In this document: positions 34,675-42,589 of the stretch, piece after piece
How the letters are laid out: each line of letters opens with the position of its first letter
Position numbering within the stretch: the stretch's first letter is position 1
DNA from: Methylosinus sp. PW1
Lineage (GTDB): Bacteria; Pseudomonadota; Alphaproteobacteria; Rhizobiales; Beijerinckiaceae
Assembly: GCF_000745215.1 (NCBI RefSeq)
Contig: NZ_JQNK01000008.1
Span: 682,001-746,000, forward strand
Direction: 5' to 3'
DNA: 64,000 nt
The notes under the pieces: generated by a model
What the model was told of the DNA's origin: nothing
Databases searched by the model: none
Seen by the model: only the letters and a program-made list of their open reading frames with translations
Made by a program: the position numbers and the translations under genes

Positions 34675-35061
34675 ATGAGCCTTGAAAGTCTACGCGCCGA
34701 ATACGATCATGCTCGTGAAAACGAGCGCCTCGCCAAAGAGAGAACGAAAGCCGCACGCGCCAAATTGAATGCCGCGAAGCGGAAAGCCGACGCGGTCAGC
34801 AATACGGCGATCATGCGCGCGTTGCGGATCGGCTACGAGAAGGGGTGGGTCCAGGCGGATATCGATAAATTGGAAGCCCTGGCGCCGACGTTGCTGTCGA
34901 CGAAAAACAAGGATCTCACGCCGTGGCTTCTCGAGATTTTGCGCGGGAGCCGGAAGAGCGATCCGGGCGTCACCGATGTCGCAGAGGAGTCGACGGCGCC
35001 GGAGGACGAATTGGATCGGATGATGGAGCCGTTTCCGGAGCCGACGGCGGGCAGCGAGTGA
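34675..35061 (+). CDS. TraD/MobC-like small relaxosome accessory protein, truncated by a nonsense codon
   Basis: 128 residues. The first 45 form a charged coiled coil (RENERLAKERTKAARAKLNA, AKRKADAV), as in TraC/TraD-type accessory proteins of mob modules, followed by IMRALRIGYEKGWVQADIDK. The TGA at 35059-35061 interrupts a frame that continues in phase to 35355. The equivalent position in a downstream repeat of the same sequence is CGA, so a C-to-T change may have shortened the protein. Divergent from the relaxase; likely helps oriT recognition (inference from position and composition). Confidence 0.7.
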   Translation: MSLESLRAEYDHARENERLAKERTKAARAKLNAAKRKADAVSNTAIMRALRIGYEKGWVQADIDKLEALAPTLLSTKNKDLTPWLLEILRGSRKSDPGVTDVAEESTAPEDELDRMMEPFPEPTAGSE

Positions 35062-35355
35062 TCCGATTCCGGCGCCACGGATTCTCCGTCCGCATCGTCT
35101 CAGCCTGCGACGTCCAGTCATCCTGAGATTTTGCGTGACAGCCCGGAGAGCGACCCGGTGGTCATTGATATGGCGGAGGAGCCGGCGGATGAACGGGATC
35201 GACTGATGGAATCGTTTCCACAGCCGCGGCCGAGCAGCGAGCGATCCGATCCCGCCGCCACGAAAAGTCCGCCGTTCTCGTCTCAGCAGGCGAGGTTCAA
35301 TCGTCCCATCAGGCCGCTCGGTCAGACGGCGCCGAACAATTCGTCGTCCGAATGA
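35062..35355 (+). pseudogene. in-frame continuation of the accessory gene, containing a repeat of its 3' end
   Basis: Same frame as 34675-35061, after the TGA. It repeats the preceding 180 or so bases: PEILRDSPESDPVVIDMAEE and RDRLMESFPQPRPSSER here against EILRGSRKSDPGVTDVAEES and LDRMMEPFPEPTAGSE before. Removing the TGA gives one frame of 226 codons from 34675 to 35355. An independent start at 35131 is possible but has no good ribosome site. Confidence 0.6.
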
Positions 35356-35502
35356 TGCGGAGAGCCTGCGCCGGCGGCGCTTCGTCGCCGGCCGTCGGGG
35401 AACGCGTCCGACATTTCGGGGCGCCCGAGTTGACACCACGGGCGTCGCCATATTGAGTCCGGCGGCCGGTCGCCAGCCCCCGATTCCTCGAAAGGACCAC
35501 CG

Positions 35503-38500
35503 ATGGCCGCCTCGTTTTTCGAGCAGCCGATTTTGAATAGTCCATATGAGGCGCCACGTTTCCATCACCTCTTGGATGCCGATGGCCAGCCGATCGACGC
35601 CCCGCCTGTCGCGGGTCGCAGGCGGTCGGAGCTGACGACGCCGGTCCCCAAGCCGCGCAATCGCCCGGGCCGCGAGCGCCAGACGACGATGGCGCTCGGC
35701 GACGCGCGCGGCGTGTCGGATGCGGAGCAGGAGTATAACCCGACCCCGGTCATCAATGAGATTCGTTCGCTGGTGGAGAGCTGGCGCGCTCTGCCCAATC
35801 CCGCCGATTGGGGCGTCACGCCGACGACGGCGCGGCTGCTCGCCTATTGGCGCGCGCACGAGTTCCATGGCGTGAAGCCGTTCTTCTGCCAGATCGAGGC
35901 GGTCGAGACGATCGTCTGGCTGACCGAGGTCGCGCCGAAATTCTCGCGCGGCAAAGCGATCCTCGCCAATATCGCGGCGGCCAACGCCGCCTCCAATCCC
36001 GAGCTCTATCGTCTCGCGATGAAGATGGCGACCGGCGCCGGCAAGACCACGGTGATGGCGATGCTGATCGCCTGGCAGACCGCCAACGCCGTCCGCTCGC
36101 CCGGAAGCGGAAAATTCAGCCGTGGGTTCCTCATTATCGCGCCCGGCGTCACAATTCGCGATCGGCTGCGGGTGCTGCGGCCGGAAGATCCCGATAATTA
36201 TTATGCGACCCGCGAGCTGGTCCCCTCCGATCTCGTCGCCGACATCGCCAAGGCGAAGATCGTCATCACCAATTATCACGCGTTCCGGCGGCGCGAGACG
36301 ACCGACATCTCGAAGACCGGCCGCGCGCTTTTGCAAGGGCCGCGCGGCGCGCCGGTGGTGACGATCGAGTCGGAAGGCCAGATGCTCGAGCGCGCCTGCG
36401 GTCCGCTGATGACGCTGAAGAACATCGTCGTCATCAATGACGAGTCTCATCATTGCTATCGCGAGCGGCCGCCGCGCGAGGACGAGAAGCTCGAAGCCGA
36501 CGAGAAGGAGGAGGCCAAGAAGGCCAATGAGGCCGCGCGCCTCTGGATATCCGGCGTCGAAGCGTTGAAGCGCAAGGTCGGGCTCCAGGCGGTCTTCGAC
36601 CTGTCGGCCACGCCCTTCTTCCTCCGCGGCTCCGGTTATCGTGAGGGCTCGCTCTTTCCCTGGGTCGTCAGCGATTTCTCGCTGATGGACGCCATCGAAT
36701 GCGGGATCGTGAAGCTCCCGCGCGTGCCGATCGACGACAGCCTTCCGTCCGGCGACATGCCGCTCTATCGCAATCTCTGGGAGGAGCTGAAGAAGCGCGG
36801 ACGCAGCCTGCCGAAGAAGGGCGCGAGCAAATCGGGCGAGCTCGATCCATTGAAGCTCGCGCCGGAGATTCAGACCGCGCTCTATTCGCTCTACAGCCAC
36901 TACCGACAAGTCGATGAGGAATGGCGGCGCGCGGGCGTCGTCGTTCCGCCCGTCTTCATCGTCGTGTGCAGCAATACGGCGGTCTCGAAGCTCGTCTATG
37001 AATGGATATCGGGCTTTCAGCGCCCGAACGAAGACGGCGAGCCCTATATGGTCCATCAGGGCCATCTCGAATTCTTCCGCAATTTCGACGAATACGGGAC
37101 GCGCTTTCCGCGGCCCAACACGCTGCTCATCGACAGCGAGCAGATCGAATCCGGCGATGCGCTCGATCCGGCCTTTCGCGACTTGGCTGGGCCGGAGATC
37201 GAGCAGTTCAAGCGCGAGATTTCCGCGCGCGACGGCGCCGACGGCAAGGCGCTCAGCGACGCTGATCTTCTTCGCGAGGTGATGAACACGGTCGGCAAGC
37301 CCGGCCGGCTGGGCGAAGCCATACGCTGCGTCGTCTCCGTCTCCATGCTGACGGAAGGCTGGGATGCCAACACCGTCACTCATGTTCTCGGCGTGCGCGC
37401 CTTCGGCACGCAGCTTCTCTGCGAGCAGGTCGTCGGCCGGGCGTTGCGCCGCCAGTCCTATGAGCTGAACGACAAGGGCCTGTTCAATGTCGAATATGCC
37501 GACATCCTCGGCATTCCGTTCGACTTCACCGCCAAGCCCGTCGTCGCCCCTCCGGCGGCGCCCAAGCCGGTCACGCGCGTCAAAGCGCTGAAGGAGCGCG
37601 CGGCGCTGGAAATCGTCTTCCCGCGTGTCGAGGGCTATCGCGTCGATCTGCCGGAGGAGCGGCTCGAGGCGCATTTCACCAATGACTCGCGCCTCGTGCT
37701 GGACGCGCAGATGGTCGGACCCTGCACGGTGCTCTTGTCCGGCATCGTCGGCGAGAGCGTCGAGATCGGGCCGAAGGTGCTCGAGGACATTCGCCCGAGC
37801 ACGATCGTCTACCATCTCGCCAAGCGGCTGCTGGAGACGCGCTTCCGCGACTCGGGCGAGGATTTTCCCGCCCATTTGTTCGGCGAGGCCAAGCGCGTCG
37901 TGCGCCGCTGGCTCGACGAGGGCTATCTCGTCGTCAAGGACGTGCCGCCGGCCGCCGTCACCTATCTCGAGCTCGCCGATCAGGCGGCCGAGCGCATCTA
38001 TCTCGCCTGCCAGCGCGCTGCCGAGGGCGCGCAGCGCATCAAGGCGATCCTCGACCCCTATAATCCACGCGGCTCCACCCGCCACGTCAGCTTCACCACG
38101 TCGAAGCCCGTCCATATGACGGCGCCGGACAAATCCCATGTCGACGCCGTCGTCTGCGACAGCGATTGGGAGGCGGAGATGGCGCGCGTCATCGAGCGCA
38201 ATCCTCATGTGATCGCCTATGTGAAGAACCAGGGGCTCGGCTTCGAGGTTCCCTATCGCGACGGCGCGATCCCCCGAAAATATGTTCCCGATTTCATCGT
38301 GAAGCTGGACGACGGCGGCGAGGAGCCGCTCAATCTCGTCGTCGAGACGAAGGGGTTTCGCGGGCATGACGCGCAGTTGAAGGCGGAGACGATGCGGCGT
38401 TTCTGGGTTCCGGGCGTCAATAATCTCGGAACGCATGGACGCTGGGACTTTGCCGAGTTCCAGGACGGCTATCAGTTTCAGAGTGAGTTCGATGCGCTGG

Positions 38501-38532
38501 TCGAGCGATTGATGAAAGCGAGGGCGGCGTGA
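35503..38532 (+). CDS. type III-like restriction endonuclease subunit (BPTD_3080-type), SF2 helicase plus PD-(D/E)xK
   Basis: 1009 residues. Walker A LAMKMATGAGKTTVMAMLIA near 174; motif II VVINDESHHCY near 312; FDLSATPFFLRGS as motif III; VSVSMLTEGWDANTVTHVLG and LCEQVVGRALRRQSYELNDK as motifs V-VI. A C-terminal nuclease domain shows DSDWEAEMARVIERNPHVIA near 885, RKYVPDFIVKLDD near 925 and NLVVETKGFRGHD near 945, a PD-(D/E)xK arrangement (D..E-T-K). It cuts DNA together with the methyltransferase encoded 163 bases downstream. A 1,350-codon antisense frame over this gene is a composition artefact. Confidence 0.92.
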   Translation: MAASFFEQPILNSPYEAPRFHHLLDADGQPIDAPPVAGRRRSELTTPVPKPRNRPGRERQTTMALGDARGVSDAEQEYNPTPVINEIRSLVESWRALPNPADWGVTPTTARLLAYWRAHEFHGVKPFFCQIEAVETIVWLTEVAPKFSRGKAILANIAAANAASNPELYRLAMKMATGAGKTTVMAMLIAWQTANAVRSPGSGKFSRGFLIIAPGVTIRDRLRVLRPEDPDNYYATRELVPSDLVADIAKAKIVITNYHAFRRRETTDISKTGRALLQGPRGAPVVTIESEGQMLERACGPLMTLKNIVVINDESHHCYRERPPREDEKLEADEKEEAKKANEAARLWISGVEALKRKVGLQAVFDLSATPFFLRGSGYREGSLFPWVVSDFSLMDAIECGIVKLPRVPIDDSLPSGDMPLYRNLWEELKKRGRSLPKKGASKSGELDPLKLAPEIQTALYSLYSHYRQVDEEWRRAGVVVPPVFIVVCSNTAVSKLVYEWISGFQRPNEDGEPYMVHQGHLEFFRNFDEYGTRFPRPNTLLIDSEQIESGDALDPAFRDLAGPEIEQFKREISARDGADGKALSDADLLREVMNTVGKPGRLGEAIRCVVSVSMLTEGWDANTVTHVLGVRAFGTQLLCEQVVGRALRRQSYELNDKGLFNVEYADILGIPFDFTAKPVVAPPAAPKPVTRVKALKERAALEIVFPRVEGYRVDLPEERLEAHFTNDSRLVLDAQMVGPCTVLLSGIVGESVEIGPKVLEDIRPSTIVYHLAKRLLETRFRDSGEDFPAHLFGEAKRVVRRWLDEGYLVVKDVPPAAVTYLELADQAAERIYLACQRAAEGAQRIKAILDPYNPRGSTRHVSFTTSKPVHMTAPDKSHVDAVVCDSDWEAEMARVIERNPHVIAYVKNQGLGFEVPYRDGAIPRKYVPDFIVKLDDGGEEPLNLVVETKGFRGHDAQLKAETMRRFWVPGVNNLGTHGRWDFAEFQDGYQFQSEFDALVERLMKARAA

Positions 38533-38533
38533 G

Positions 38534-38680
38534 CCCTCATCCGTCGCGCATTCGCGCGACACCTTCTCCCGCAAGCGGGAGAAGGAGGAACACCGCGGTT
38601 GCGGAACGAAAATAAGAAGGGCGCTTCCTTCTCCCGCAGGGCGGGAGAAGGTGGCCTCGCGAAGCGAGGTCGGATGAGGG
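38534..38680. repeat. compound palindromic repeat between restriction and modification genes
   Basis: The ends CCCTCATCCG (38534-38543) and CGGATGAGGG (38671-38680) are inverted. Inside are two CTTCTCCCGC...GCGGGAGAAGG hairpins and a CTCGCGAAGCGAG-type hairpin. This family of GC-rich palindromes is common between genes in Rhizobiales-type genomes. It could act as a terminator or mRNA-stability element between the two genes. Confidence 0.8.
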
Positions 38681-38695
38681 CCCCAGAGGATGCAC

Positions 38696-41600
38696 ATGGC
38701 CAAGAAACCCGGCGGCAAGCCCGTCAAGATCGAGACGCTCACTCACGCCGAGGCGGCGCGGAAGAATATTCCGACGGCGGAATATCAGTCGCTGAATGAG
38801 CGGATCGAGGAGAGCCAGCCGTTTCCGCCCAAGCATTTTCCGCGCACGGCGCCGCTGGCCGAGGGCGAGACGCGCGAGCGCGACGAGGATCTCGATCCGC
38901 AGATCGTCTGGCGCGGGGCGCGCATTCGCCTGTCCAAGGAGCAGGCGCGGCAGCTTCTCGACAAGGGCGAGGTCGAGATCGGCGACGCGCAGCTCGTGTG
39001 GCGCGGCAAGGATCGTCAGGACTGGTCCGATCTCGTGGTCAATGCGCCGCCGCTCTATATTCAGGAGAAAATCCATCCCAAGGCGATCATCGACGATCTG
39101 CGCGCGCAGGCGCAGAAGGCGGAGAGCGACGCGCCCGATCTCTTCGCCGATTTCAACGGTCTCGACGACCCGGAAGCGCGCACGGATTTTTATCAGCACG
39201 ACCAGCATTGGTCGAACCGCTTCATCTTGGGGGATTCGCTCGCGGTGATGGCGAGCCTCGCCGAGCGCGAGGCGCTGCGCGGAAAAGTGCAGTGCATTTA
39301 TTTCGATCCGCCCTATGGCATCAAATTCAACAGCAATTGGCAGGTCTCGACGCTCTCGCGCGACGTGAAGGACGGCAAGCAACAGGATATTTCCCGCGAG
39401 CCGGAGCAGATCAAGGCGTTCCGCGACACATGGAAGGAGGGCATCCACTCCTATCTCACCTATCTGCGCGATCGGCTGACGGTCGCCAAGGAGCTGCTCG
39501 CCGAGAGCGGCTCGATCTTCGTGCAAATCGGCGACGAGAATGTGCATCGCGTGCGCGCGGTGATGGATGAGGTTTTTGGGACGGAGAATTTTGTTTCGCA
39601 GATTGCATTTCAAACGACGAGCGGCGCTGGCAGTCCCGCCATCGGGACAATCGCTCTTCCTGCAACCTTCAACCATTTGGTTTGGTTCGCGAAATCAAAA
39701 GAAAGCTTGAAATACAGACAAGTCTATCGCGCAAAAACGATTGAAGATGATGTTGGTCAACGATTTCGGCGTGTCCAGCTCGCCGATGGCGCACGTTATC
39801 CGCTTTCGTCTCTCGCAGAAGAGACGTCTCAAATGCGTATATATCGCCATGATAATTTAACATCTCAGTCAGGTGGACCGACTACGTCATTTGACATTCG
39901 ATTCAACGGCGATGCGTTCCGGCCCGGTCGCTCGTTTTGGAAAACGAATGCCGTCGGGATTGATCGACTGGCGAAGGCGAATCGTCTCGGGGCACCGACG
40001 AAGAACTCTCTCGCTTACGTGCGGTTCCTGGACGACTTTTCATATTCTCCGGTTTCAAATCTTTGGACTGATACGCGTACGGGAGCCTTCACAGAGGACA
40101 AGCTGTACGTCGTCCAGACATCTGCAAAAGTCATCCAACGCTGCATCCTCATGACCACCGACCCCGGCGATCTGGTGCTCGACCCCACCTGCGGCTCGGG
40201 CACGAGTGCGTACGTCGCCGAGCAATGGGGCCGCCGCTGGATCACCATCGACACTTCCCGCGTCGCTCTGGCGCTCGCCCGCACCCGCCTGATGAGCGCG
40301 CGCTATCCCTATTATCTCCTCGCCGACTCGCCCGAGGGCCGGCGCAAGGAGCAGGAGGTCTCCGGCAAAATCCTGCCCGAGGCGCGGACGCTGGGCGATC
40401 TGCGCCAGGGCTTCGTCTATGAGCGCGCGCCGCATGTGACCTTGAAGTCGATCGCCAATAACGAGCAGATCGATGTGATCTACGACAAATGGCAGGCCGT
40501 GCTCGAGCCGCTGCGCGCCGCGTTGAATGCGGCGCTGGGGCGCAAGCCCACCTCCCCCTCGAGGGGGGAGGTCGCGCGAAGCGCGGGAGGGGGTGACTCC
40601 CCGAGTCTGCGGCGTGACCCCACCCCGCCGCTGCGCGGCGACCCTCCCCCTGAAGGGGAGGGTGGAAGACGTTTCGAGGACTGGGAAATCCCGCGCGAGG
40701 CCGGCGCCGGCTGGCCCGCCGCCGCCAGAGAGGCGCACGCCAAATGGTGGGAGGCGCGCATCGCGCGGCAGAAGGAGATCGACGCCTCCATCGCCAAGGC
40801 CGCCGATGTCGAGCTGCTCTACGACCGGCCCTATGAGGACAAGTCCCGCGTGCGCGTCGCCGGGCCTTTCACGGTGGAGAGCCTGTCGCCGCATCGCGTC
40901 GCGCCGGCCGACGAGGAGGAGCTGATCGATTTCCTCGAGGCCGACGAAGGCGCGCGCCGGCGCCTGCACAAGGCCATGCCGCCGACCGATTTCGCCGAAA
41001 TGACGCTCGAGCATTTGCGCACCGCCGGCGTGCATCAGAGCGAGAAGCGCGATTCGATCCGCTTCACCGCGCTCGCGCCCTGGCCCGGCGAATATGTGGC
41101 GGCGGAAGGCCGCTTCATGGAGGGCGACACCGAGAAGCGCGCGGCGATCTTCATCGGCCCGGAGTTCGGCTCCGTGTCGCGAGTCGATCTCGCCGCCGCG
41201 GCGCGCGAGGCGGTGGATGCGCGCTTCGACGCGCTGATCGCCTGCGCCTTCGCCTTCGACGCACATGCGAGCGAGGTGACGAAGCTCGGCCCGCTGCCGA
41301 TCCTGAAAGCGAAGATGAACCCCGATCTGCATATGGCCGGCGATCTGAAGAACACCGGCAAGGGGAATTTGTTCGTGGTGTTCGGCGAGCCGGACATAGA
41401 CATATTGCACGAACCCGACGGGCGGGTGAAAGTGAAGGTGAAGGGCGTCGATATCTTCGATCCCAACACGGGCGAGATCAGGAGCGACGACACCAAGGGG
41501 ATCGCCGCCTGGTTCGTCGACACGAATTACAATGAGGAGAGCTTCTTCGTCCGCCACGCCTATTTTCTCGGCGCGAACGATCCGTATAAGAGCCTGAAGA

Positions 41601-41749
41601 CGGCCTTGCAGGCGGAGATCGACAAAGAGGCCTGGGAGACGCTCTATCGCGACGTCTCGCGGCCCTTCGAGCGCCCGGCGACGGGAAAGATCGCGGTGAA
41701 GGTGATCAATCACTTCGGCGACGAGGTGATGAAGGTTTTCAGGGTGTGA
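38696..41749 (+). CDS. beta-class DNA adenine methyltransferase (type III Mod-like)
   Basis: 1017 residues from the ATG at 38696 (AGAGGA at 38685-38690; an ATG at 38690 is too close). Motif IV CIYFDPPYGIKFNSNW near 204 precedes motif I LVLDPTCGSGTSAYVAEQWG near 494, the beta order of N6-adenine Mod proteins. Residues about 298-478 between them are the target-recognition region, encoded by noticeably AT-richer DNA than either flank. At residues about 617-658 a palindromic element is translated in frame. The C-terminal 350 residues (VAGPFTVESLSPHR..VKVKVKGVDIFDPNTGEI) are shared with the Mod partners of this endonuclease family. Confidence 0.92.
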   Translation: MAKKPGGKPVKIETLTHAEAARKNIPTAEYQSLNERIEESQPFPPKHFPRTAPLAEGETRERDEDLDPQIVWRGARIRLSKEQARQLLDKGEVEIGDAQLVWRGKDRQDWSDLVVNAPPLYIQEKIHPKAIIDDLRAQAQKAESDAPDLFADFNGLDDPEARTDFYQHDQHWSNRFILGDSLAVMASLAEREALRGKVQCIYFDPPYGIKFNSNWQVSTLSRDVKDGKQQDISREPEQIKAFRDTWKEGIHSYLTYLRDRLTVAKELLAESGSIFVQIGDENVHRVRAVMDEVFGTENFVSQIAFQTTSGAGSPAIGTIALPATFNHLVWFAKSKESLKYRQVYRAKTIEDDVGQRFRRVQLADGARYPLSSLAEETSQMRIYRHDNLTSQSGGPTTSFDIRFNGDAFRPGRSFWKTNAVGIDRLAKANRLGAPTKNSLAYVRFLDDFSYSPVSNLWTDTRTGAFTEDKLYVVQTSAKVIQRCILMTTDPGDLVLDPTCGSGTSAYVAEQWGRRWITIDTSRVALALARTRLMSARYPYYLLADSPEGRRKEQEVSGKILPEARTLGDLRQGFVYERAPHVTLKSIANNEQIDVIYDKWQAVLEPLRAALNAALGRKPTSPSRGEVARSAGGGDSPSLRRDPTPPLRGDPPPEGEGGRRFEDWEIPREAGAGWPAAAREAHAKWWEARIARQKEIDASIAKAADVELLYDRPYEDKSRVRVAGPFTVESLSPHRVAPADEEELIDFLEADEGARRRLHKAMPPTDFAEMTLEHLRTAGVHQSEKRDSIRFTALAPWPGEYVAAEGRFMEGDTEKRAAIFIGPEFGSVSRVDLAAAAREAVDARFDALIACAFAFDAHASEVTKLGPLPILKAKMNPDLHMAGDLKNTGKGNLFVVFGEPDIDILHEPDGRVKVKVKGVDIFDPNTGEIRSDDTKGIAAWFVDTNYNEESFFVRHAYFLGANDPYKSLKTALQAEIDKEAWETLYRDVSRPFERPATGKIAVKVINHFGDEVMKVFRV
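40548..40666. repeat. palindromic element inserted in frame inside the methyltransferase gene
   Basis: About 118 bases of hairpin-forming sequence: ACCTCCCCCTCGAGGGGGGA-type hairpin at the left, GCGCGAAGCGCGG, and ACCCTCCCCCTGAAGGGGAG-type hairpin at the right. It keeps the frame and adds a low-complexity run rich in Pro, Ser, Gly and Arg (PTSPSRGEVARS, GDPPPEGEGGRR) between ALNAALGRK and FEDWEIPREAG. Intergenic repeats of this style are usual; an intragenic one is not. Confidence 0.8.
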
Positions 41750-41755
41750 GGCGAG

Positions 41756-42589
41756 ATGGCATTTTCGATCCCCAATCCCACGAACAACGTACAGAGAGAA
41801 TTCAACAAGTATTGCGAGCTTGGGGGCGGCGTCAGAGGCGGGCCGGCTCGGGGACGCGTCCAAGAACTTCTTCGTTCGTATGGGAAACGACTGAACGGGC
41901 TGGCGCATGAGGAAACCAAGAAAGCCTTCTCGGAAAACCCCGGAGCCAATCCCTGGCACGTCTGTTTTGCTGTCGGCATGGTATGGGGGCATTTTGCCCA
42001 GCTCACGCCGGAGTTCATTGCCGCGTCTATTCGGCTGATGGAAAATTGGAATGATGCTGATCTGAAAGTTGCGAAGGCTTATCCCCTCGAAAAAGGAACG
42101 GACCCGATAGAGCACTCGTTGCGTGGCGCGCATGTGCTTTTCCAAAAGGTGGTCTTACCTGAAAGGCTCCCCGACACGCTGGTGGGTATCGCACGAGCAC
42201 AAGATCGTTGGTTAGGCCGAATATTGGGTCCGGACCGTCCGTATTTCTTTGGCGGGTGGAACTCGACAGCGATGTTTATGGTTGCATTATTCGCTCAACC
42301 AGAGCTAGCGAAGACACATCTGTCGCCTCCACCTGTGTTGCCGCCGGGAGGGCCAATTTTCAAAGGACTACAATATCTGTATCAAGTGGGAATTCTTGCT
42401 CGTCCTCCGTCTGGTAGCGAGCTGGACAACGAAGGGGCTGAGCCCGGTGTGATATACGAAAATAATGCATTACTTTCAGAGGTATTGAAAGGCTATCCTG
42501 ATTGGTCGATGATTGACGTGCACAGCGGTATCTACTTGCTTGGAACGAAACATCCGCACGCCGATTCTTGGTTAGAGCGCGCGGTCTGA
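41756..42589 (+). CDS. hypothetical protein, 277 residues, in the restriction locus
   Basis: Starts 6 bases after the methyltransferase stop; its stop overlaps the next start by one base, so it belongs to the same operon. No family recognised. Visible features: basic N-terminus (GGPARGRVQELLRSYGKRLN), helical centre (ANPWHVCFAVGMVWGHFAQL), and a Pro-rich loop (THLSPPPVLPPGG). DNA is lower in GC than both neighbours, especially after 42050, a sign of separate acquisition. It may be a specificity, inhibitor or effector component of the locus; nothing in the sequence decides. Confidence 0.75.
   Translation: MAFSIPNPTNNVQREFNKYCELGGGVRGGPARGRVQELLRSYGKRLNGLAHEETKKAFSENPGANPWHVCFAVGMVWGHFAQLTPEFIAASIRLMENWNDADLKVAKAYPLEKGTDPIEHSLRGAHVLFQKVVLPERLPDTLVGIARAQDRWLGRILGPDRPYFFGGWNSTAMFMVALFAQPELAKTHLSPPPVLPPGGPIFKGLQYLYQVGILARPPSGSELDNEGAEPGVIYENNALLSEVLKGYPDWSMIDVHSGIYLLGTKHPHADSWLERAV

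Noticed and set aside
34690..38742. 1,350-codon open frame on the minus strand
   Set aside because: It is antisense to the restriction endonuclease gene, which has all helicase and nuclease motifs. The antisense product has no recognisable domain and reflects high-GC codon bias.
40055..42145. 696-codon minus-strand open frame
   Set aside because: Antisense to the methyltransferase and the 277-residue gene; composition artefact.
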